Origin: Trichoplax adhaerens
Lineage: Eukaryota; Placozoa; Uniplacotomia; Trichoplacea; Trichoplacidae
Length of the DNA: 64,000 nucleotides
Direction: 5' to 3'
NCBI RefSeq assembly: GCF_000150275.1
Contig: NW_002060945.1
Coordinates: 8,701,650 to 8,765,649, forward strand
Part shown: piece after piece, positions 54,655 to 64,000 of the stretch
Layout: each line of letters opens with the position of its first letter
Position numbering within the stretch: position 1 is the stretch's first letter
The notes under the pieces: generated by a model
Databases searched by the model: none
Told to the model about the DNA's origin: nothing
Seen by the model: only the letters and a program-made list of their open reading frames with translations
Program-made: the position numbers and the translations under genes

Positions 54655-55528
54655 GTCTTTTTGCAATAGAGTACAGTACTATCCTGTACAGCGGTTTCAG
54701 TAATACCGGTCAGACAGTATGAACATGATGTACAGTACACTGGACGAGACAAAAAGACGACTCACTCGCTCAGACAGACGGACTTTTCTTTGCAATGGAG
54801 CCTATCAATCTGGAAAAATGAGTATTTGAGATTTTGAGTAGAGTACAGTACTGTCCTGTACAGCGGTTTCAGTAATACCGGTCAGACAGTATGAACATGA
54901 TGTAGACTGGACAGGACATCATGGACTAGGCAAAAAGACGACTCGCCCGGTCGGACAGGCGGATTTTTCTGAGCGAAGGAGCCTATCAATCTGGAAAAAT
55001 GAGTATTGGAATACAGTACAGTACTGTCCTGTACAGCGGTTTCAGTAATGCCGGTCAGACAGTACTATACTGTATACAGTTGTACAGTACAATCTTGGAC
55101 TAGGCAAAAAGGCGACTCACTCGCTCGGACAGGCGGACTTTCCTTTGCATACTGTACTGTATAGTGTACAGTACAGTATAGTGTACAGTACAATCATTGT
55201 ACAGCGGTTTCAGTAATACCGGTCAGACAGTATGAACATGATGTACAGTACACTGGACTGGACATCATGGACGAGGCAAAAAGACGACTCGGCCGCTCAG
55301 ACAGACGGACTTTTCTTTGCAAAGAAGCCTATCAATCTGGAAAAATAAGTATTTGAATACAGCACAGTAGTGTCCTGTACAGCGGTTTCAGTAATACCGG
55401 TCAGACAGTATGAACATGATGTACAGTACACTGGACTGGACATCATGGACGAGGCAAAAAGACGACTCAGCCGCTCAGACAGACGGACTTTTCTGAGCAA
55501 AGGAGCCTATCAATCTGGAAAAATAACT
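54655..55528. repeat. Tandem array F, unit about 172 bp, five copies
   Basis: The anchor GTACAGCGGTTTCAGTAAT (one copy in variant form) occurs at 54686, 54858, 55031, 55199 and 55377 (spacings 172, 173, 168, 178). Each unit also carries GGTCAGACAGTATGAACATG, CGCTCAGACAGACGGAC and GAGCCTATCAATCTGGAAAAAT. Array F lies just upstream of CCDC47. The third unit contains an inserted palindromic stretch (55149-55179). Confidence 0.93.
55149..55179. repeat. Perfect 13-bp inverted repeat made of TACTGTA/TACAGTA
   Basis: Arms 55149-55161 and 55167-55179 are exact reverse complements around a 5-base loop (TAGTG). The arms are built from overlapping TACTGTA words. The element lies within array F. Confidence 0.9.
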
Positions 55529-56004
55529 ACCTACTGTGGTATGGATCTTCCGCGTCTGTTTTCCAAATCACTGGTACTCATTTTAATAGCATGAACCGTC
55601 TTATAGAACTATCTCCGAGCGGAATTGAGTAACAGAGAATAAGATTTAGCGTCATACGTACTACTTCATTTCGAAAAAATCAGTCCATTCAAAGTTGACC
55701 ATCTCTATGTCAAGCTATATACAGTTACAGTATAGCATACTAAAAGCAATGTCATAACCAAGAGTTTGACACACTATTTTGACGGTAATGTCTGTCCATC
55801 CAAGAGTGATCAGCCCCCAGTCCAAGTCTTCTTCTAGTAGTGTACTGTACAATACTGGAGTACAAATACAGTAGTACAAACTACAGTACAGCCCACTGCT
55901 GTCTGAAGTACCGTACTGCACACAATCGCTCGGTGTCGTTCCGTCTGTCCAAGCGGTACTTCTTCTGGTACAAAGGAAGGAAAGGGACCTTCGAGTGACG
56001 CGCA

Positions 56005-57787
56005 TACAGTACAGTAGTCAGTAGGTGACTGTAGGGACTCGGGACAAGATACAGTTCGCTTCGACCCAGTGTAGTCTTGTAGCAATTAGACCTAAGTTCG
56101 GTTCGGTTCAAAATCTTTATGATCTAGACTAGCAATCTATAGCAACTGCTGTCATACTGTACCGCAGTCAGAAGTTGGCACTGGACAGATGGACACTGGA
56201 CAGGTGACTGTAGGGACTAATGACAAATCCAGTTCACTTCAACTCAGTGTAGTGTTGTAGCAATTCGACCTGAGTTGGGTTCGATTCAAAACCTTTGTGA
56301 CTAGCGATCTACAGCAACCACTGTCATACTGTACCGCAGTCAGAAGTTGGCATTGGACAGATGGACATTGGACTGGTGACTGTAGGGACCGGTGACAAAA
56401 TCCAGTTCACTTCGACTCAGTGTAGTGCTGTAGCGATTAGACCTGAGTTGGGTCCGGTGCGGTTCAAAACCTTTGTGACTAGCAATCTACAGCAACCACT
56501 GTCATACTGTACCGCAGTTAAAAGAAAAGTTGGCATTGGACAAATGGACACTGGACAGGTGACTGAGGGACCAGTGACAAAATCCAGTTCACTTCGACTC
56601 AGTGTAGACGTGTAGTGCTGTAGCGATTAGACCTGAGTTTGGTTCGGTTCGGTTCAAAACCTTTGTGACTAGCAATCTACAGCAACCACTATCATACTGT
56701 ACCGCAGTCAGAAGTTGGCATCGGACAGATGGACATTGGGCAGGTGACTGTAGGGACTAGTGACAAATGCAGCTCACTTCGACTCAGTGTAGTGTTGTAG
56801 CATTTAGACCTGAGTTGGGTCCGGTGCGGTTCAAAACCTTTCTGACTAGCAATCTACAGCAACCACTATCATACTGTACTGTACCGCAGTCAGAAGTTGG
56901 CATTGGACAGATGGACACTGGACTGGTGACTGTAGGGACCGGTGACAAATCCAGTTCACTTCGACTCAGTGTAGTGTTGTAGCAATTCGACCTGAGTTGG
57001 GTCCGGTTCGAAACCTTTATGACTAGCAATCTACAGCAACCACTGTCATACTGTACCGCAGTCAGAAGTTGGCATCGGACAGATAGACATTGAACAGGTG
57101 ACTGTAGGGACTAATGACAAATCCAGTTCACTTCGACTCAGTGTAGTGCTGTAGCGATTAGACCTGAGTTGGGTCCGGTTCAAAACCTTTGTGACTAGCA
57201 ATCTCCAGCAACTGCTGTCATACTGTTACCGCAGTCAGAAGTTGGCATTGGACGGATGGACACTGGACAGGTGACTGTAGGGACTAATGACAAATCCAGT
57301 TCACTTCGACTCAGTGTAGACGTGTAGTGCTGTAGCAATTAGACCTGAGTTGGGTTCGGTTCAAAACCTTTGTGACTAGCAATCTCCAGCAACTGCTGTC
57401 ATACTGTACCGCAGTCAAAAGTTGGCATTGGACAGATGGACACTGGACAGGTGACTGTAGGGACTAATGACAAATCCAGTTCACTTCAACTCAGTGTAGT
57501 GTTGTAGCGATTAGACCTGAGTTGGGTCCGGATCAAAACCTTTGTGACTAGCAATCTCCAGCAACTGCTGTCATACTGTTACCGCAGTCAGAAGTTGGCA
57601 TTGGACGGATGGACACTGGACAGGTGACTGTAGGGACTAATGACAAATCCAGTTCACTTCGACTCAGTGTAGTGTTGTAGCATTTAGACCTGAGTTGGGT
57701 CCGGTGCGGTTCAAAACCTTTGTGACTAGCAATCTCCAGCAACTGCTGTCATACTGTACCGCAGTCAGAAGTTGGCATTGGACAGCA
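56005..57787. repeat. Tandem array G, unit about 177 bp, ten copies
   Basis: The anchor GAAGTTGGCA (or a close variant) occurs near 56171, 56343, 56526, 56711, 56893, 57065, 57238, 57418, 57591 and 57768. Spacings are 172-185 bp. Units share ACCGCAGTCAGAAGTTGGCA, GGTGACTGTAGGGAC, CAGTTCACTTCGACTCAGTG, TTAGACCTGAGTTGGGT and TTCAAAACCTTTGTGACTAG. The first unit is diverged. The array stops about 80 bp before the AVL9 ATG. Many spurious ORFs occur on both strands. Confidence 0.95.
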
Positions 57788-57869
57788 TTACTCTGGAGCC
57801 AACGGCTGGAGTCGACTGGCAACAACGTCAAGATTAATTTTTGATCCCTTTGGAAGGAAATTTACACTT

Positions 57870-60800
57870 ATGGCTTCCCAAAGTGATAATCAATCATGTA
57901 TCGTACACATTATGGTCGTTGGATTTCATCACCAATATGGAGCTGAGGTAGGTAGAATGGAAGCCATTTCTTTTTCGGTCAAAGGTAGCATCAGTGGGTC
58001 ATTGACCATACTGTACTGTACTGGAAAGGTTCAATGCATTCTTGGTTGACGATCTTTGAAAGCCTTGTTGACCAATGGAGACAGAGTTGAATGATCCTCA
58101 TGTAGTTGGGGTTAGGATTCTCATTCGGTAGGATAGGATAGGATAGGTTACTCCCATATTTTACAACTCTACGATGCCAATAGCGATTGGCATCGTAGAC
58201 CGCCAGCGACATGACAGCAAGGATAGTTGTCTTGCATTCACTGACGACGAACTCCCATCAAATACAATCGCTTCCATGGTAGGGTGCTTATGGTTCCACT
58301 GTGCATCCACCATAGCGAATGGGATCATCGGGATCATTCCAAGAAATGACAGTACAATAGGCAAGACTGCAAAAGTTGCATATTAATCCATCATATGCTC
58401 AATCATTCTGCTGAATACGCTAACTTAACATCGGTAGTTGAATACCCACCCGTATGGATAACCAATCAATAATAATATAGTGGCATATCGTTCATTTTCC
58501 TATAATAATATCCTATAGCTGTACAGTACATTGGATAAGCTCTATTCTACACCATTCTAGTCAACTGGAGAAAAAGTTTTTCCTAAATGTTGGCTTTGGA
58601 CTGTCAGTGCAATCACTTACACATGGTAATGATGAAAATGCCCGTCGGGCTTAATAGCTATCGAGATACAACTATCAATCAAGACATTTGCATGCGATCT
58701 TACTCATGTACTGTACTCGATCATGTTAGTACCTTTACTCTACTTCTATTGAACCCTTGAAATCTTACCAATGGACGACCGATACTGTCCATTTTGCCAA
58801 CGTGACGCCTTCAAGATATTGTAGATAGGAATGGATTAACTTGAGCATTCTATTACTACTCTACTTTATCACTAACAAAAGTAGATGCTTTAAATTAAAA
58901 ATTCGATTGCATTCTTTCCAATGGAAGGGTGCCACAATTGACGGTACAATCAGAATGGTAGTACTGCTGCTAATGAATCCAATCAATCGACGGCCTGGCT
59001 TATTTTATGCTATGCTACAAGAGATCACTTTGCTCATTCAATCCAAAATCATACAGTCAATCATGATTGACATTGCTTGGATAAGTTAGGTCGTATACTT
59101 GGGCAGCTTTTCACTTAAATCTATGGATAATATCATTTTATCATAAAAGGATGATTATAAAAGTCTCTTATTCAATGATATTACTTTACATCCACATTAA
59201 CTTAACTATCCGAACGTAAATACACCTACCACAGCATTAGCATTTGCTTTTGAAGCCTCTATCTACATCAGATCACCCATACAAACGTCTACAAGTCATA
59301 CAATAAACTTCATATAATATAGTGTATCCGGTACACGAGCAATTTGTTCACATCCATTATTTTACTTATATTATGTAACTGGATTACTATTTAAATTGCT
59401 CTAGATAGGAGTTGTGGTTTATATCATATACCAACAATACTATGAAGTTGGTTGCAGTCTTCCATTACTGAAAGGAAATTATATGCTTCCTTACACAATG
59501 TACTAGTTTTATCGATACAAATTGACAAGAGGCACTTCTTTATCGATTTGCTTTTAAACCTTGTTATAATGGATAGCCAGCTAAGTATTTTTGTTGTAAC
59601 GGTACCATTGGAGTACTGAATAACTTTATCAATTCTGCCTTCCATAGTATCATTTTGTACTATGCATTTTAGATTGAAGTATATATCGCCCATTACTCAC
59701 TATCTACATCTTCCCTTCAAAGATTATGCTGTACAGTGTAATGTATTAACCTAAATTGCACTAAAAGAAGCCATAGTACACTACTGTACAGTATACCACT
59801 CCCCATAAAGTATGCAAACATGATGAAATGTGGCATATGTTTCAATCCAACATGGTTTTAAAATTACTATAACTTCTAGGATATTATGCCATTTCTAAGA
59901 CTCATTCATTGCAATTCAGATCGAATCTGCTACAAATAGTAGTGGAAATACTAGGATTACATTTTAAAATATCTGATAGTGTAAAGCAAAATATCATCGG
60001 TTACATTATACGAGAACTTTTACCTACGTTAGTGAATCTAATTACCCCTTAGCTGGTCCCAGTGCGTATGACGCCATGTAGTGATACAGCATATAAGTTT
60101 TCCTTCTTATAAACTCACTCATCTACAGTACCATTCATGAATGCATACAGAAGGATCTCGTGCTGTTTGATAAAATGTTTCGCTTAATCTAACTGTATAA
60201 ATCATAAAATGATACAAAACTGTGCATCGATCTACGAGCTACCTTCTGCCTTCAACTATACTTTGATTAAATAAGTTATTCAATGTTTTACTATTTCAAA
60301 TGATCATATCCAACGGATATACTGAATACTTGTAGAAAATGGATAAACTCTGTTTATAATTGTGATTCATAAGTAGTTTATTTCGGGACTATTTGTAATC
60401 TATAATGAGATCTATTCGTTGGAAAGAAATGAAATTCATAGCTCAATCACATATTATTATACGTATATTCATAGATTGGAGAATGATCATACAGTATATT
60501 GGATTTTGTTGAAGGATGACTAGCTTGTATATCCTTCGTTAAACTGCTACTCTATATATATTGTATAACGATAGAATGCCATCTTGTAAAAGATGTTTTA
60601 TTTAATAGATATTGCAAAAATACGACAACCAATGTTTTAAAATTTATTTAGTGACAAACCTATGTTGACATTTATCGAAAGGATTGAAGTTAAACAACTT
60701 TTATACTGGCATTAATAATCATATATAAAATTTATATTAATGAGATCGTTGTTTCATTCTTTATCGTTATTAGGTAGAGTTTGTGTATCCTCCCTTAATT

Positions 60801-63800
60801 GTTGATACTTTGAAAAAGAATGAAAGTACTGGTATTCCGATGCCCGATCCTTGGCAAGATTTGCCTAATCTATGTATTCCTGATGGTGCTCATACTGTCA
60901 AAGAAGGTATTAAATCGGGTTATTCACTACAGTATATAAAGTAACCGCTTATCTTACGTTACTGTAGTAATATTCGTTCTTCTTGTACACGTTAACATGT
61001 TCGCTTATCGTTTGAAAGGTAAAAGTTAACAGGTCTGCACGTACTTGTCATTACTAGCTATTAATCATATTATTATAACTAGAAAAATTCACTTTTCTAA
61101 CTCTATTCTGTAAATAACAATAATAACGGTAATAATTGCAGCTTTAATTCACCCTTATCACAATCATCATTCTTTATACTGGAAAGTAAAGCGATGCAAT
61201 AGCATATAGTACACGTCATAATACGTATGGTACTGTACTACTACTCGCTTCATAAAGACTGCCCTGAAATTGTTTTTAGATGCAACATTTTTCCACGTAC
61301 CTGACATTGATGATAAAGGAATTCCTACTACTGGAACACTGTATGGAGTATCTCATTATAGGAGTATAGAAACAAAGGTATGAAAACATTGTTAAATTAG
61401 AATTTTATGGTTAAAGATTTGCTCATATAGATATACATCGATGAACTTGTTGTAAAATGTGCTAATACAAGAACATGCATGTTAGAAATAGCAATCGTTG
61501 CTAGGATCATTATGATAACAATTTGCTAAAAATTGTTGATGCAAACTTAACGTTATGATATTGGAAAACTTAGGACCTAATTAATAAGGACGAGTCTATG
61601 ACTCGAACAGAGGTTAAAAAGAGCGTCTGCATTTTATCAAAAGTGGTATGGATAATCGTTTCCTAAAAGTGAAATTAGTCTATATTCTATCTTACAAAAT
61701 TGATTCATTGCATTACATTAGCTGTATTGTAAATAAAATTTATCTTTGTGCATCAGTGATTGTAATAGTTTCATGTTGGCTTTTTATGCAGCCTCTGTAC
61801 ATGCTTATTCTATCAAAATTGGAGGTAATTATACGAACATACTTTGAGGAGAAAGACTTTACCAAGACTTCGATCTTAGAGGTACAGAAAAGCGATATTG
61901 CAGTATCGTTGATTTATACTTGTAATTATATTAATCCCGTTAGTTTAGTGACTTTGACGGCTATTCAATAATGTTTTGACCGCTTATGATTAGGACGCCT
62001 TTAAAAGTTTAACTCAAACGATTTCTTGGAAAATGCTTGATAAAACTTATATTAATGCAGGTTAATGTTCTGATATTATTGAATAAGGACGGAAGCATTC
62101 CATATTTATTGCAATGTTATCTGATATATAATTTTAAATTTAACATAGGGTTGTCGGTTAGAGATACGTTCAAACGCTTTAAGGGAAAAGTAAGGATTGA
62201 ATTGTTATCTGTTTATGGTGAACACAATAAGGCTAAAATTATTTTTTGATAAATTACAGCTCGTTTCGTTATTTAAGTTATTGCTACTGGAAAAAAAGGT
62301 AAATACTTGAATTTTCGTGATTCATACCTATGATGCAAAGTAGAATTTTCACGTAAAATAAAATAGTTAATTGTAGGTTTTGTGAATTACCACCTAGGTC
62401 TTATTTTACGGCTCACCCGTAAGAACAACGTGTCGTACGATGTTGTCAGCTTTGTCTTTAATCCCAGGTACGGAGATAATATCTTTACCTATCATTCATC
62501 TGCATATATGACGTAATTAACCGTAATAATACACTTTCAGGTGTTACGGAATTATTAATTCCCCGATTACTAACTTGTCAAATGGCAAAAATTAGCTGTA
62601 AGTGGCATGATGGCGAACTTTCGGCTGATGAATATGGGCTACCTCTAGAAATTTTCCATCAGGTAGAAATAATTTATGATCTTTAGCAATTGTCTGTAGT
62701 CAATCCATTTATATGTCAAACGTTTATGTAACAACTCGGATATAGGGTGTAGTTTTCCAACCTTACGTATCACTACAACAAATGGACCTATTGAGAGACA
62801 AAAGGGCAGTGCACAGTTTCATTGCAGGAGCAACTAACATCTTGTTTTTACGGCATAGCTTTGCACATGCTGTTGTATACGTACGTAGCCTTGCCTGTCA
62901 GTCGTTATCAGCGATATTGTATGACGCTTATGCGGGTAAAAATCTGTTTCATGTAGGTAGAGAAAGGAGTTATTGAAGTAAGAGATCCGTCTCTTACCCG
63001 AGCGTTATCGCTAACAACTGAAGACCTCCGATTCACTGAATACTTATCGCAATATATTACATCTAAGTTTAGTGCCAAAGGGAATAGATCAGATGCCTCG
63101 CGTAGGTTTTAATGCTATTGTAATTTAGTGTTGAAAAGTTCGTACATGTTATTAACTAAATTAGTTTTGTTTTTAGCTTGGGAAGGGAGCGATGATTGGA
63201 TTAGAGTACAATTTAAAAATTATTTAGTTTCTTTACTGGCTACAGTACAGCGCACAGGTACTTGAAATAAGTAAAGCTTTTATTATTATCTACTTAATTT
63301 TCTATTAACGTTCGGTTGACATAAAATGGTTTGAAATCGTTTGATCTATTTTTTATAGATAACTTTGAGATTCTAACGGATTTCAATCACACTTTCGTTA
63401 ATCAATGGAAAGCAACTGATAGTTATCATAAATGGAAGAGCGGTAGTTATACCAAGCTTGATGATGTCCCTGTTGGGTAAGATAGCAGTTTTTGTCGTTT
63501 GATTGTTTATTACATTCACTTGAAGTTTCTATATTCCTATAACAATATAACTTTTCATCTTCTCCATTGCTAAGACACCCGTTTAAAGGTTCATATACGT
63601 TATCCGATGTCAAAATGAGATTATCTTAGTAAGTCCCAACGTTTATCATTGTGGTAAAAGTGTAATAAAAAGTTCCCGACATTACGTTTGTATTCTATCC
63701 ATACTAGGGAGGAGTCGTTGCTTTTATTATCATTTTTATGTAGTACACTATTGACATTGATTTCTGTATTAAAATTATAACAGCCAATTACAAGACGTAC

Positions 63801-64000
63801 AATTAATGGATCAGGAGCAAAGCAAGAAATTGAATCAAGCAGTCTCTAATACTGGGAAGGCAGTTGGTTGGTTTTTTGTAGTTTTATGATGTAGTCTAAG
63901 ATATTTTTTATTACGTAATCTTATATTGCTTATCTGGTTAGGAGGGGCTCTTGCAAGTGCGAAAAGTAAGGTAACAAATTGGTGGTTTAAGGGTAATGAT
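57870..64000 (+). CDS. AVL9: AVL9, late secretory pathway DENN-like protein (3' end outside window)
   Basis: The homologue of yeast Avl9 and human AVL9, needed in late exocytic transport and predicted to carry a DENN-like fold. Exons: 57870-57947, 60774-60906, 61280-61377, 61574-61645, 61792-61881, 61994-62060, 62149-62189, 62260-62298, 62398-62467, 62541-62662, 62746-62880, 62963-63101, 63177-63257, 63359-63476, 63575-63628, 63784-63866 and 63942 to the edge. All phases agree over 493 codons. Matches to human AVL9 run in order: IVHIMVVGFHHQYGAEVEFV, LPNLCIPDGAH, YGVSHYRSIE, TYFEEKDFTKTSIL, LFKLLLLEKKVLFYGSPV, SALSLIPG, FIAGATNILF, DLRFTEYL, WEGSDDWIRVQF, HPFKGSYTLSDVKMRLS. The long acidic insert of the vertebrate protein between SLIPG and the FIAGATNILF block is absent here. 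The border at 62880/62963 was chosen by phase; 62874 is also possible. Intron 1 is unusually long (2.8 kb). Confidence 0.96.
58161..60102 (-). CDS. Possible nested antisense gene in AVL9 intron 1
   Basis: Four minus-strand blocks with AG/GT borders join without phase conflict: 60046-60102, 58769-58808, 58621-58657 (donor GTAAGT) and 58242-58366 (the last may run on to a stop at 58161). The first reads KTYMLYHYMASYALGPAKG, the third LLSPTGIFIITM and the fourth LPIVLSFLGMIPMIPFAMVD. Together they resemble a multi-pass membrane protein or transporter fragment. I cannot name the family. Start and end are not found, and the plus strand is also open at 58174-58386, so chance is possible. Confidence 0.33.
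58169..58198. repeat. Perfect 13-bp hairpin
   Basis: Arms 58169-58181 (CTACGATGCCAAT) and 58186-58198 are exact reverse complements around the loop AGCG. The hairpin lies in AVL9 intron 1, directly after a short GGATA repeat (58131-58147). Confidence 0.92.
59424..59693 (-). CDS. 89-codon open frame in AVL9 intron 1, unidentified
   Basis: Starting at ATG 59693 (MGDIYFNLKCIVQNDTMEGR) and ending TGA at 59424, this minus-strand frame has a balanced, protein-like composition (Lys, Asp, Glu, Cys) unlike a chance AT-rich frame. No domain is recognised. It might be another exon or an independent small gene, but it does not join by phase to the nested blocks on either side in an obvious way. Confidence 0.25.
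   Translation of the reverse strand: MGDIYFNLKCIVQNDTMEGRIDKVIQYSNGTVTTKILSWLSIITRFKSKSIKKCLLSICIDKTSTLCKEAYNFLSVMEDCNQLHSIVGI

Noticed and set aside
56270-56300. GGTTCGATTC word like a tRNA B box
   Set aside because: It is part of the array G unit and recurs with mutations in each copy. No cloverleaf can be formed around it.
54363-57742. Many overlapping ORFs of 64-129 codons on both strands
   Set aside because: They fall in arrays F and G or overlap the CCDC47 first exon out of frame. They share repeated peptides and have no splice context.

Overview
The window is a stretch of AT-rich nuclear DNA from an animal. Its genes have many short exons, introns mostly of 60-300 bases with GT/AG borders, and protein sequences close to vertebrate orthologues. 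Intron-rich, human-like genes in a compact AT-rich genome point to an early-branching animal. A placozoan such as Trichoplax or Hoilungia is my best guess, but this is inference from style and not from a marker gene. I see no rRNA, tRNA, CRISPR or transposase.

Five genes are recognised with confidence, and their exon chains keep reading phase. From left to right they are: the 5' half of a membrane adenylyl cyclase of the ADCY5/6 type (minus, 63-6231, running off the left edge); sterol O-acyltransferase SOAT (minus, 18653-24125); Elongator subunit ELP2 (plus, 29550-35082, 24 exons, 817 residues); CCDC47 (minus, 49573-54393, 16 exons, 457 residues); and AVL9 (plus, 57870-64000, running off the right edge). 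A sixth gene (minus, 39340-45133, 4 exons, 475 residues) encodes a secreted protein that resembles clan CD cysteine hydrolases (legumain/caspase type) but has Ser where the catalytic Cys is expected.

Less certain are an unidentified minus-strand gene at 11174-18255 built from phase-compatible small exons, a possible minus-strand gene nested in AVL9 intron 1 (about 58161-60102), and isolated exon-like pieces at 46453 and 48149.

Two gene pairs are divergent: SOAT/ELP2 and CCDC47/AVL9. Both shared upstream intervals are less AT-rich and are filled with tandem arrays (units of about 220, 166 and 193 bp in the first; about 172 and 177 bp in the second). Some arrays end within 80-300 bp of a start codon. 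Two more arrays (134 and 139 bp units) sit in an intron of the clan CD-like gene. The heptamer TACAGTA/TACTGTA and its palindromic extensions recur across these regions.

The recognised genes serve separate housekeeping roles: cAMP signalling, sterol esterification at the ER, tRNA wobble-uridine modification, membrane protein insertion at the ER and late secretory traffic. I see no operon-like logic. The large AT-rich stretches at 6.2-11.2, 35.1-39.3 and 45.1-49.6 kb hold nothing I can firmly assign.
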